Positions 50,701 to 58,397 of a stretch of 64,000 nucleotides of DNA are shown one piece after another; the stretch's first letter is position 1; each line of letters starts with the position of its first letter. The notes under the pieces were generated by a model. It searched no databases. It had not been told where the DNA came from and was given only the letters and a program-made list of their open reading frames with translations. Source of the stretch: Cohnella baijiui. GTDB lineage: Bacteria > Bacillota > Bacilli > Paenibacillales > Paenibacillaceae. Both the position numbers and the translations under genes were made by a program. Where the stretch lies: positions 1-64,000 of the forward strand of contig NZ_JAJFOW010000009.1 in assembly GCF_020731285.1 (NCBI RefSeq). The letters run 5' to 3'.

Positions 50701-51978
50701 CAAAGTTTCAGTTAATGCATATTCCTTAGCGTCTTTAAAATCCGAGCTGTCACTTACGACTAAGGTTGCATCTGCCGGGATGGCGCTTTTTAAAATCGTT
50801 ACTTGCACATCGCCAACACCGTTGGTGTTTTGAACCTTCCAGATCCGGTCGGCATAGTTTTTGTTGGCTGTGTCCATGGGCGTCTTGAAGGCTAAGGTCT
50901 TGCCATTGTCGCCCCAGACCAAGGACTGTTTGTCTTGCAGTTCCTCTGTGATGGCTTCATTTTTTTCCGACAGGTCGCCGATCCCGATCGTCAGCTTGGA
51001 AGCATCGTTGGCGGAACGGCTTTGTTTCTGCTGCAAACCTTGACCATCGTCGCGGGCGATGCCTGCAATGTTATTGTTATAGTTGGCGTCCGCTTGCCAA
51101 ATAACGTTATTCGACGAGTCCACATAATTGACGTTGTTTAACGAGACGCCATATTTAATCGCTAAATAGGAATTGATTTTTTGTCTGTCTTCTGCCGATA
51201 ACGGGCCTGAATAGAAAATGAATTCGCCTACTTGACCTTTATAATAACCTTGGTCAGCAATCTCTCTGCCAAGAACCATGGGGTTGCCAACCCCCTTGAT
51301 AGGAGGATCGGTCGGCTGGCCGGCCTTAAATTTAAGACTTTCCCCATTCCGGTAAATGGATTGACCGGCGTCTGTGGTACTGCCTAAACCATAATTAAAG
51401 TTCCAAATATAATATTTCCCTACTTCAGCGGATACGCCCGGAGTGGATATTCGCTGTCCACCCTGATTCCCTGCATCCCAATAAACGACTCCGCCATAAG
51501 GAAGATGGACCTGGAATCTGCCACCGCCGGCCGTATTTTCCCAAAAAACGGAGTTACTCGTATTCCCAGTTTCCGAAATGATAAACACATTGAAATTATC
51601 GTAGGAGATATTATTCCCCAGAATACCATTCGCATTCTGCAGAAAATCATCGGCACCATCTAAAGTGATGGCCTTGTTAAAGTTCAGCCGGTTGCTGTCA
51701 TCATTATAAGCGGGTTGTCTGGCAGGGTCGACTTGGGAGAAATCACGGCCATGACCGCTCTGGTCCTTCCATTCCGAAACGGTACCGTTCGCTACCGTCA
51801 CGCCGTCTTCGGCACGAAGCCATAGGTGCAAGCTGCTCGATACCCCACCCGGATAGACAGGATCAGGTGCCGCGTTGGCTGACTGAGGGGCCCACGCAGC
51901 AGACCCTAAGCCTGCTGTCAGGGCGCTGGCCAATAGCAGGTTGAGCGGCTTCTTCCATTTCATCTTTGCTAACATCAT
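47794..51978 (-). CDS. Large SLH-anchored surface protein with LamG-like and Ig-like domains
   Basis: 1394-aa exported protein. A signal peptide (about 1-38, ending SANAAPD) leads to a concanavalin/LamG-like domain (SLHLWLRAEDGVTVANGTVS, about 48-260). A DUF8202-like segment follows (NVIWQADANYNNNIAGIARD, about 260-440), then a SwmB-like domain (about 445-540) and three Ig-like repeats (about 550-830). The last two repeats share KGTADKDAVVTVTIKDKDGQ exactly. After these come a cadherin-like sandwich, a Pro/Gly linker (PGGPGGPGSGPTPTPTPSVT), a further domain and three C-terminal SLH modules that bind pyruvylated cell-wall polymer. AAAGGAGG precedes ATG 51978. Probably an adhesin or S-layer-associated protein controlled by the divergent regulator. 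Confidence 0.88.
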   Translation of the reverse strand: MMLAKMKWKKPLNLLLASALTAGLGSAAWAPQSANAAPDPVYPGGVSSSLHLWLRAEDGVTVANGTVSEWKDQSGHGRDFSQVDPARQPAYNDDSNRLNFNKAITLDGADDFLQNANGILGNNISYDNFNVFIISETGNTSNSVFWENTAGGGRFQVHLPYGGVVYWDAGNQGGQRISTPGVSAEVGKYYIWNFNYGLGSTTDAGQSIYRNGESLKFKAGQPTDPPIKGVGNPMVLGREIADQGYYKGQVGEFIFYSGPLSAEDRQKINSYLAIKYGVSLNNVNYVDSSNNVIWQADANYNNNIAGIARDDGQGLQQKQSRSANDASKLTIGIGDLSEKNEAITEELQDKQSLVWGDNGKTLAFKTPMDTANKNYADRIWKVQNTNGVGDVQVTILKSAIPADATLVVSDSSDFKDAKEYALTETLSGGVAYYTTTTKVALADGQFFTFAIPVPGLDHAALEQVVAGQNQITLSFDQDLGSLTDLNGFVIKVGTDTVTINAGDFKVDPTDAKKLILTLPNGTDVNGKTVSVSYNGTGTLKGTNGRPAHPFTMNAIDSYADALSITKPDADPVTVRKPTIEGTAEPGTTTVNIVIKDADGIPVPGAGGAANVDSNGNWTFIPNVNLTDGSYKIEATAVKNNRTATKTSEIQVAIPAPTLTVTEPSGDTVYVSKPEVKGTADKDAVVTVTIKDKDGQAVDTQTVTVNPDGTWSYQSGTDLADGDYTIEVTATKDGKTSKETKNVAIDTSLPALTITEPSGNVVSVSKPEVKGTADKDAVVTVTIKDKDGQVVDTQAVTVHPDGTWSFQPGTDLADGDYTVEATATKDGKTSTQTKPITVDAANRSSLTGLELKSWNGNSIDLAPVAGGSNQYTASVLNSVYAVTVLPTALDPNAKIEVSVNNGAWQEVPNGAASGDLDLNVGLNTIVVKVTDSKGNVTEYTLTVTRASEGGGNPGGPGGPGSGPTPTPTPSVTPKPDESDIETSVNGQDGTFATGKTSTSGDRTVTSVQVDLDKLAGELAKGNGQKLGIRSPKDGDVKVDGLTAGTVKQIADKGASLEISNPLAIYPVPGGKMDLNGVSKQLNDAGLGDIAVHIDIARSSDAVISNAKNQAAAEGYELLVTPVDLDLTFSHDGKTVRTEQLNGYAAKYIALPDGIDPNRITTGVIINEDGSVYHVPTVVTKVNNRYYALINDLRSHGTYSVIWNPQDFDDVKNHWGKTDVNNIAARLDLAGTGNNTFSPNRNVTRSEFSEIVVIGLGLLRQNAPENKFADVPDTAWYRKTVSIDNEFDIVRGFNDGQFYGNRQITREQGIAMIARAYHLIETPAALSQDEANVLLAQYGDAASVSAWAREDVAQMIRAGIVQGQGAQLLKPQSNMTRAEVTALIARLLKTTNLIDK

Positions 51979-52057
51979 TTGATCCTCCTTTGAATTCACT
52001 TGCTCATAGCGAATATTCCGCACCAAACGACAAAAAGTACGGTTTTCTATGCACAAC

Positions 52058-52091
52058 ATTATAGACAAAGCCTCTAACCAATCTCTAACCA
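52058..52091 (-). promoter_or_regulatory. SARP-like promoter of the surface-protein gene
   Basis: Minus strand TATAAT (52058-52063) with no recognisable -35. Instead the 9-mer TGGTTAGAG occurs twice (52083-52091 and 52072-52080) at an 11-bp period; the proximal copy ends 8 bp before the -10. This is the arrangement reported for SARP-activated promoters, and a BTAD-containing regulator is encoded divergently 100 bp away. Confidence 0.65.
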
Positions 52092-52180
52092 CAGAATCAA
52101 ATCGAACTCCCGTCTTGCCGATATAGATAGAGCATGAGAAATCGGTATTCGAGGTTCGAAGGTTGGGAGGCTGCAGCCGA

Positions 52181-53344
52181 ATGAAAGTCATGCTGGTAGA
52201 CGATGAGCGGCTTTCGTTGATCCGATTGGAAAAAATGCTGGGGGAGTTTCCTGATTGTAAAGTCGTCGGCTCCTTCTTGAAGGCGGAGCTAGCGATCAAG
52301 CAGATTGGCGAATCCCAACCCGACGCCGTCTTTCTGGATATCCAAATGCCGGGATTGAACGGGTTGAGGGCGTCGGAGCGAATCCGTTCGATCTCGCCGG
52401 GCACGAAGATCGTCTTTGTGACGGCTTATGACGAATACGCGGTGGAGGCATTCGAACTGGATGCGACCGATTACTTGATGAAGCCGTTAAGACGCGAACG
52501 GTTGAGCCAAACCATACAGCGTCTGCGTGAACGCATTACCCAGCATCATCCGGAACCGCCGAAAGAGGAAGGATTGTTGTACCATTGCTTGGGTGACATG
52601 CAAATCCGGAAGCCGAACGGGGAATTGGAATTTCTGAAGTGGAGAACGACGAAGGCAAAAGAGCTGTTCGCCTACTTGTTCTATCATCGGGGGAAAGTGG
52701 TCAGCAAGAATGCCTTGCTGGAATTGCTATGGCCGGAATTGGACGAACGCAAAGGGCTCGCCAACCTGCAGACGAGTATGAATCGGATTCGCAGCGTATG
52801 GAATACCATCGGGGACGGCTATATCTCGATCCGATTCGCGCAGTACGGATATGTCCTCGAGACGAAACAACTACGCATCGACGCGGAAGAATGGGAGCAA
52901 GCGCTTCACCGATTAAGCCCCGTTTCCATCGAGCAGGCACCCGAACATCGGCGACTGCTCGATCTGTATCGCGGCGATTTTTACGAAGAGGATCATTATG
53001 TATGGGCGGAGAGCGAGCGCCAAAGGCTTAAGGCGCTATGGTTGCAGCATGCCCAACAATTGGGTCAATTCTATGTCACACACAACCTGAATATGGAAGC
53101 GCTTGGCGTTTACCATCAAATCCAGAAGCGGGAACCGCTGCATGAAGATAGTTATCTTGCGCTTATGAACATATACGCCCGGCTGAATGACCCGGATTCC
53201 GTCCAAAAACAGTATGAATTTCTGACCCGCCAATTGAAACAGGAAGCAGGGACCGATCCCGGTCCCGGCATATTGGAATGGTTTGCACGATGGCAAAATG
53301 CCTCTCCTCATTTGGGCACGACAAAACGGACGATCGTGCCTTGA
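52181..53344 (+). CDS. Response regulator with wHTH and BTAD domains (SARP-like output)
   Basis: 387-aa regulator. Receiver domain (about 1-118) with acidic pair in MLVDDERLS, phospho-acceptor D53 (VFLDIQMPG) and K in YLMKPLRRE. An OmpR/SARP-type winged helix follows (about 130-220: TTKAKELFAYLFYHRGKVVS, LANLQTSMNRIRSVWNTIGD), then a bacterial transcriptional activation domain of TPR-like helices (about 235-375: DAEEWEQALHRLSP, YRGDFYEEDHYVWAESERQR). REC-wHTH-BTAD proteins of this kind occur in Paenibacilli with large hybrid kinases. GGGAGG lies 10 nt before ATG 52181. Its 3' end overlaps the convergent kinase gene by 37 bp. Likely activator of the divergent surface-protein gene. Confidence 0.9.
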   Translation: MKVMLVDDERLSLIRLEKMLGEFPDCKVVGSFLKAELAIKQIGESQPDAVFLDIQMPGLNGLRASERIRSISPGTKIVFVTAYDEYAVEAFELDATDYLMKPLRRERLSQTIQRLRERITQHHPEPPKEEGLLYHCLGDMQIRKPNGELEFLKWRTTKAKELFAYLFYHRGKVVSKNALLELLWPELDERKGLANLQTSMNRIRSVWNTIGDGYISIRFAQYGYVLETKQLRIDAEEWEQALHRLSPVSIEQAPEHRRLLDLYRGDFYEEDHYVWAESERQRLKALWLQHAQQLGQFYVTHNLNMEALGVYHQIQKREPLHEDSYLALMNIYARLNDPDSVQKQYEFLTRQLKQEAGTDPGPGILEWFARWQNASPHLGTTKRTIVP

Positions 53345-56300
53345 TTCGGAACGCTCTGGATCTGCAATCCTTTGCCGAATAGCTGTTTCAGCCGCCGATC
53401 CGTATTGGACAAGCCGACTCCCGCCTTTGCATCCAAGCGGCCGTCCAGGATATTCCTTACCGCTTCCGCATCCATTCCCACGCCGTTATCTGCGACCGAA
53501 ATTTCCGCCTCATGTTCTTGGGCGGAAATTCGGATATGAATTTCTCCGCCTTCCTCGCGGCTTAGCAGGCCGTGTCGTACGGCGTTTTCGACAAGAGGCT
53601 GGATGCTGAGCGGGGGAACTTGCAAAGGAAACCCTTCGTCCACCTCCCAGCGAATGTGCAGTCGGTCATCAAAACGTTCCTTTTCGATATACAGATAAGA
53701 GCGGACCAGACCCAGCTCATGCTCAAGCGGAACGAGCCGTTCCAAATTCCGATAGTCGAAGCTTGCCCGCAAGTAGTGGCCGAATGCTTCAAGCAGCGCG
53801 CTCATTTTCTCGTAATCGATTTCGCTGAGCGCGGCGATCGAATTGAGCGTGTTGAACAGAAAATGCGGTTGAATCTGCGCCTGAAGCCACGCCGCTTCCA
53901 TGCGCAGCCTTTCGCGCACCGACTGCTTCAATTCCGTCAACGCCCGTACTCTGCTCTTCAACTCCATCGCATCGACGGGTTTCGTTACGTAATCGTTGGC
54001 GCCCGACAGGAATCCGGCAGCGATATCCTCCGGCCTGCCGCGAGCGGTCAGAAGCAGAATGGGAAGCTCCGAGACGGAGAACCGCTCGCGAACGAAGCGG
54101 GACAATTCGTAACCGGACATATTTGGCATCATGATGTCGGCAATGATCAAGTCCCATTCCCGGGTATCCAGCAGGGCAATCGCGTCACTTCCGCTTGCAG
54201 CGGTGACAACATGATATTTTTCGGAAGCAAGGAGGCTGCTCAATATATTCAAATTGACGGAATCATCGTCAATGACCAGAAGGTTGGGCCGGTCCGAATC
54301 GGCCGCCGATTCCAGTCCGGAAATGCCGCCGCGAGGTTCGGAGGAAGCGGAAACCGCCGCTTCTGCATAAGCGGCGATCATGGCCGCCTCGCCTTGTCGG
54401 GTGGATGAATCGGCTAACCGCAAAGCAAAGCTAAAGACCGAACCTTGGCCCGGAACGGAGTGAACCTCCAACCCGCTTCCATGCAGTTCCACCAGCTGCT
54501 TGCATATGCTTAACCCAAGACCAAGCCCGCCTCCGATGGCCGTAATGCCAGAGTCCCCCTGCTCGTAGGGCGCAAACATTCTTTGCTGCGTTTCCGGATC
54601 GATCCCGATGCCGGTGTCTTCGACGATGATGTTCGCTTTGCCGTCCTTGACCTCGGCCTTAATGGTGATTTGTCCCTGAACTGTGTATTTTACCGCATTG
54701 TGAAGCAGGTTGAACAAAATTTGCGTAAGCCGGTTTTCGTCGGCCATGACAGGAGGGAAGTTGACCGGAATGTCGTTGACGATACGAATCGGCTTGCCAT
54801 CCGTCATGAAACGAAGCATATCGGTTACGCCGGATGCGACCCCCTGAACGCGGACGCTCCCTATGCGCAAGCGGATGCCATCCTCTTGAAGCCGCGTCAT
54901 GTCCAGCAGATCGTTCAGCATGTAGGACATTCGCTTGCCTACGGAAATAAGCAGCTTCATGTTCTCTTTATTTCGGTCGTCTTGATCCTTCATTCCGGAA
55001 TCCAGAACGTTCTGGGCGATGTTTAGGATGCCATGCAGCGGATTCCGCAATTCATGGGAGGTGTTGGCCAAGAAATCGTCCTTCAGCTTGTCTGCTTTCC
55101 GAAGCTTCTCGGCGAGCTTCGCCGTTTGCACGGATTGACGGAAATAACGTTTGAACCAGAAAGACGCAAACGCGAGGAACGCAACGATCAGGTCGATCGG
55201 GTAGTAGCCCGTATCGAGCAGCCCCTTGAGAAAGCCCCCCATGATATTCGTCAAAACACCAGTTAGGCCGACGACCAAATAAATGGCATCCTTATCGGTC
55301 CTTAAGACCGTACGCAGCGAGAACGTAAGAAAGTACAAGCAGGCGATCAAATCCAAGGCGTAGTAGACGATCAATCCGCCCCGCGCCAACCCGGCCGGCA
55401 AAAACACGATCGCGATCGCGGCCATCGCGCAGAGCACGGGGAACCAGCGGAACACGCTGTTTTTCGCATGTTCCGGCAAGAGGCTTTTGGCAAACTGCAG
55501 CAGGAAGGCAGCGACTCCAATAAAGGACAGGAGAACGAGTTTCATGGACCACTCGTAGCCTATGGCCGGCAGCCAAACCAGCAAAAGCTTGTCATCGTCG
55601 AGCAAGGTCATGACGACGGTGCTAACAACGAGCATAAAGAAGTGGATCAAAGCTTTTTGCCGGGTGCCGATCGCATACAGAATAAGCGCATACAGTGCAT
55701 GAATCATCAGAACGACACATACGACTAACTGCATGTTGGCGGAAAAGCCTGCTTCTTTGTCCACCGCGCGTTCGCTGCCGAACCTGATCGATTCTATCAA
55801 TCCGCCTTGGTAGATGTTGTCATAATTCGCGGCTTGTACGACAATATCGATTTCGCCTGTATCGGCTTTGAAAGCAGCGGTGAAGGGCATGCTTCGGGCC
55901 GTATACTGTTGCTTGTTTTTTGCCGGCTTCCCTTCTCCCGCCACCAGACGATCGTTTACGTAGAGTTCGGCCGAAGTACGCACGTTCGAAACGCGGATGC
56001 CATAAATCAGCTCGTGATCCGGGTTGACCTTGATGCGCAGACGATAGGAGCCGTAGCCATATGGCGAGCTATGCGCGGATATAGACGAGTTCCACTTGCC
56101 GGGAACCGGAATGTACGTCCTGCCCTCTCCGGATGAGATCGCGTTCGACCCGATTTGCATTACAAACTCGCCGGGATAGAACTCCCATTCTCCGTCCAAT
56201 GCGATCGTGCGATCCTTGGCGAAGTCGAAGCTACGCAAATCCAACTCGCCCCGAACCGCACGAGGGTGATCCGGCGGCGCCACTAGCAAAGCCCAAGTAA

Positions 56301-56367
56301 TTCGAATCAGGAATAAGACGATAAAGAATGCCCCTGCGAGAAGGGCCGTTTTTCGTTTAGTCATCAT
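53308..56367 (-). CDS. Hybrid membrane sensor with two kinase cores (7TMR-DISM, HisKA, REC, LytS-type)
   Basis: 1019-aa protein. An N-terminal membrane segment, a galactose-binding-like extracytoplasmic domain (about 45-200; YIPVPGKWN, YGYGSYRLRI) and seven transmembrane helices (about 212-405) form a 7TMR-DISM sensor. Next are HisKA with H438 (ANTSHELRNPL), HATPase (NLLHNAVKYT, VEDTGIGID, GLGLGLSICKQL), a receiver with D744 (IIADIMMPNMSG) and K796. Last comes a second, LytS-type core with H835 (QIQPHFLFNTLNS) and its own ATPase domain (PLVENAVRHG, ADNGVGM, GVGLSNTDRRL). The final 37 bp overlap the regulator gene. It probably phosphorylates the REC-wHTH-BTAD regulator. Confidence 0.92.
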   Translation of the reverse strand: MMTKRKTALLAGAFFIVLFLIRITWALLVAPPDHPRAVRGELDLRSFDFAKDRTIALDGEWEFYPGEFVMQIGSNAISSGEGRTYIPVPGKWNSSISAHSSPYGYGSYRLRIKVNPDHELIYGIRVSNVRTSAELYVNDRLVAGEGKPAKNKQQYTARSMPFTAAFKADTGEIDIVVQAANYDNIYQGGLIESIRFGSERAVDKEAGFSANMQLVVCVVLMIHALYALILYAIGTRQKALIHFFMLVVSTVVMTLLDDDKLLLVWLPAIGYEWSMKLVLLSFIGVAAFLLQFAKSLLPEHAKNSVFRWFPVLCAMAAIAIVFLPAGLARGGLIVYYALDLIACLYFLTFSLRTVLRTDKDAIYLVVGLTGVLTNIMGGFLKGLLDTGYYPIDLIVAFLAFASFWFKRYFRQSVQTAKLAEKLRKADKLKDDFLANTSHELRNPLHGILNIAQNVLDSGMKDQDDRNKENMKLLISVGKRMSYMLNDLLDMTRLQEDGIRLRIGSVRVQGVASGVTDMLRFMTDGKPIRIVNDIPVNFPPVMADENRLTQILFNLLHNAVKYTVQGQITIKAEVKDGKANIIVEDTGIGIDPETQQRMFAPYEQGDSGITAIGGGLGLGLSICKQLVELHGSGLEVHSVPGQGSVFSFALRLADSSTRQGEAAMIAAYAEAAVSASSEPRGGISGLESAADSDRPNLLVIDDDSVNLNILSSLLASEKYHVVTAASGSDAIALLDTREWDLIIADIMMPNMSGYELSRFVRERFSVSELPILLLTARGRPEDIAAGFLSGANDYVTKPVDAMELKSRVRALTELKQSVRERLRMEAAWLQAQIQPHFLFNTLNSIAALSEIDYEKMSALLEAFGHYLRASFDYRNLERLVPLEHELGLVRSYLYIEKERFDDRLHIRWEVDEGFPLQVPPLSIQPLVENAVRHGLLSREEGGEIHIRISAQEHEAEISVADNGVGMDAEAVRNILDGRLDAKAGVGLSNTDRRLKQLFGKGLQIQSVPNQGTIVRFVVPK

Positions 56368-56376
56368 ATCTATTCC

Positions 56377-56495
56377 TTACATCCCCTCGATCAGTTCCTT
56401 GATCGAGCTGTCGCTCTCCAAAGCACGGATGATGACCGTTAAAGCTTCAGCTCGCGCGGAATCGCCCGACTCCTCTCTAATTCGACAAAAACCCA
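56377..56495 (-). pseudogene. 3' remnant of an SLH-domain gene directly before the hybrid kinase gene
   Basis: The minus strand reads SARAEALTVIIRALESDSSI and then KELIEGM before a stop, the normal end of a third SLH module and the short tail after it. Only about 38 codons remain. The stop lies 9 bp before the kinase ATG and the kinase ribosome site overlaps it. This suggests that a surface-protein gene once preceded the kinase in one operon. Confidence 0.6.
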
Positions 56496-56521
56496 TACAA
56501 TCCTACTAGATGCCGTTGAAC

Positions 56522-56565
56522 TTGATCTTATATTACACTATTGTTATATTACGTATATGTAATAT
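56522..56565 (+). promoter_or_regulatory. Promoter and operator of the PadR-BtrH-like operon
   Basis: TTGATC (56522-56527), 17 bp, TATATT (56545-56550). A perfect palindrome, ATATTACGTATATGTAATAT (56546-56565), overlaps the -10, with a further half-site TATATTACAC at 56529. PadR repressors typically bind ATAC/GTAT-type palindromes, so this is the likely autoregulatory operator. Confidence 0.7.
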
Positions 56566-56585
56566 TGAATAAGAGGGGTCTCTCT

Positions 56586-57149
56586 ATGGATCAACTTTCG
56601 AATGTTGAATTTATGCTGCTGCAAATGATTGCGGAACGTAATCAAGCGTCGGGTTACGACATCCATAAATTAATCGATCAGCGCGGCTATCGGGAATGGG
56701 CGAATATTGGCACGACTTCCATTTACACAGGACTGAAGAAATTGAACGATAAAGGATTGATCAAGTCTGCGGATTCCGGCGAGAAATCCGGCAAGGGACC
56801 TATGCCGACCCGATTTGCCATGACGGAAGCCGGTATGATTGCGCTGAGAAATGAAATTATCGCCAGCCTATCTTCTTCGCGAGAGCGCGATAACCGATTT
56901 GATCTCGGACTTGCCGCATTGCCTTTTGTCGAGAAGGCCGAAGCCATTGAAGCTTTGCGAAAACGGCTGGATTTTCTTGGAGGAGCTTTAAAAAATATAA
57001 GGCAGAAGTACGAATCGCAGGGCGGCGATCGATTGCCGCTGTACGTAAGAGCGCTTTTCCTTCATCCGATGAATCTTATCGAGAGCGAGCAAGCGTACGT
57101 CGCCAATTTAATCAACGAATTGTTGGAGGAGATGAAGGAACATGTCTAA
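56586..57149 (+). CDS. PadR-family transcriptional regulator
   Basis: 187-aa PadR repressor. The winged helix (about 5-85) has NVEFMLLQMIAERNQASGYD, then YREWANIGTTSIYTGLKKLN and the wing GPMPTRFAMTEAG. The C-terminal part (about 95-187) is the longer helical dimerisation domain of PadR subfamily 1 (Vir_act_alpha_C-like). GAGGGG precedes ATG 56586; in-frame upstream codons overlap the operator and are not used. Its last 8 bp overlap the next gene, so the two are translationally coupled. Confidence 0.9.
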   Translation: MDQLSNVEFMLLQMIAERNQASGYDIHKLIDQRGYREWANIGTTSIYTGLKKLNDKGLIKSADSGEKSGKGPMPTRFAMTEAGMIALRNEIIASLSSSRERDNRFDLGLAALPFVEKAEAIEALRKRLDFLGGALKNIRQKYESQGGDRLPLYVRALFLHPMNLIESEQAYVANLINELLEEMKEHV

Positions 57150-58125
57150 CATCATTGAAGGTTTCGTTCCCTTTCAAGGAGAACATTGCGAGACGACAAC
57201 GATAGGCAACTTGCTTCAATTTGCGGGAGTCCGGCTATCGGAGCCGATGTTATTCGGACTCGGGCAAGGGTTGGGATTCATTTATTGGGATTCGAAGGCG
57301 ATGGACTTTCCTTTTATCGGGGGGAGGGTGAAACCGGATGAATTGGCTGCTCGCATAGCATCCCAGCTCAACTTACCCATCCGGACGCAAGAAACGTCGT
57401 CCGTTGAAAAAGCGTGGCAGAACGTACGGAGCTTCATAGAACGCGGAATTCCGGTGGGGCTTAAATTGGACTCGTATTATTTGGATTACTTCACGAACAA
57501 AGTGCACTTTGCCGCCCACTACGCGGTGATATATGGCATGGATGACGAATACGCATACATGGCGGATACAAGACAACAGGGTAATCTCGTAACGACGCGT
57601 TTACCCGCTTTGGCCATGGCTAGAAACGCGAAGGGGCCAATGAGCTCCAGGAACCGTTCCTTTACGCTCGAGCCAATCGGTACCCTTCCGCCGCTTGTAC
57701 CCGCCATTCGATCGTCATTAACCAAGAATGCGCATGACTACTTGAATCCGCCCATTCGAAATATAGGAAATAAAGGCATTATAAAGATGAGTAGCGAAAT
57801 TCTGAAGTGGCCTTCTCGCAGCAAAAATCTGGAGCAAGATCTATGCTTGACCGCATTATTAATGGAAAAAGCGGGAACCGGCGGCGCTCTGTTTCGAAAT
57901 CTATATCGGGATTTTCTAAAAGAATGCGTGGATCTGTTTGGAGATCCACAAGTAGAACAGGCCTATTTGCGGTTTACGGAAATCGCTCCCCTGTGGGTCA
58001 GCGTATCTTCTTTGATCGACCATGCGGGAAGAACGGGAAACCACCAGGAGCTTAACCAGGTTTCCAAGCTGTTGCTCGAGATCGCGGATAAAGAACGTGT
58101 TGCCATGGAATTATTATTGAAATAA
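57142..58125 (+). CDS. BtrH-like protein with DUF4872-type C-terminus
   Basis: 327-aa cytosolic protein. The N-terminal half resembles BtrH of butirosin biosynthesis (acyl transfer from carrier protein to aminoglycoside): FQGEHCETTTIGNLLQFAGV with the putative nucleophile C16, LFGLGQGLGFIYW, then the histidine in VHFAAHYAVIYGMDDEYAYM. The C-terminal half (about 190-327) has the helical DUF4872 character. No aminoglycoside or carrier-protein genes are nearby, so a different acyl or peptide transfer or hydrolysis is possible. Coupled to the PadR gene by an 8-bp overlap and followed by a terminator. Confidence 0.75.
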   Translation: MSNIIEGFVPFQGEHCETTTIGNLLQFAGVRLSEPMLFGLGQGLGFIYWDSKAMDFPFIGGRVKPDELAARIASQLNLPIRTQETSSVEKAWQNVRSFIERGIPVGLKLDSYYLDYFTNKVHFAAHYAVIYGMDDEYAYMADTRQQGNLVTTRLPALAMARNAKGPMSSRNRSFTLEPIGTLPPLVPAIRSSLTKNAHDYLNPPIRNIGNKGIIKMSSEILKWPSRSKNLEQDLCLTALLMEKAGTGGALFRNLYRDFLKECVDLFGDPQVEQAYLRFTEIAPLWVSVSSLIDHAGRTGNHQELNQVSKLLLEIADKERVAMELLLK

Positions 58126-58138
58126 CAAAAATCGCAAC

Positions 58139-58161
58139 AGGGCATCCAGATGGGATGCCCT
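58139..58161 (+). terminator. Terminator after the BtrH-like gene
   Basis: AGGGCATCC (58139-58147) pairs with GGATGCCCT (58153-58161), 13 bp past the stop; the tail is T-poor. Confidence 0.6.
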
Positions 58162-58318
58162 ATTCGTATCTTCTAACGCAATCAACCTTTGTCCCAGCCG
58201 AATGGCTGGGGCTGAGACGCCGAGTGGATAGGCTTTCTGTAAAGCTGCATGATGGCACTTTGGGCAAAGCATGCAAAGGCAAGATGGGACACCTTCTTCG
58301 CCTTTTTTCCAATGCCTA

Positions 58319-58362
58319 TTTACATGCCATGGTGAATTAGTGTACTATTTCATTAGTGCACT
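58319..58362 (+). promoter_or_regulatory. Promoter and palindromic operator of the YtrA-type ABC operon
   Basis: TTTACA (58319-58324), 18 bp, TACTAT (58343-58348). AGTGTACTA (58339-58347) and TAGTGCACT (58354-58362) form a palindrome with one mismatch and a 6-bp centre, covering the -10. It fits autorepression by the YtrA-like GntR protein encoded in the operon. Confidence 0.7.
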
Positions 58363-58397
58363 GAGTTTTGGATTAATCTCAAAAGGGTGAAGCGGAA

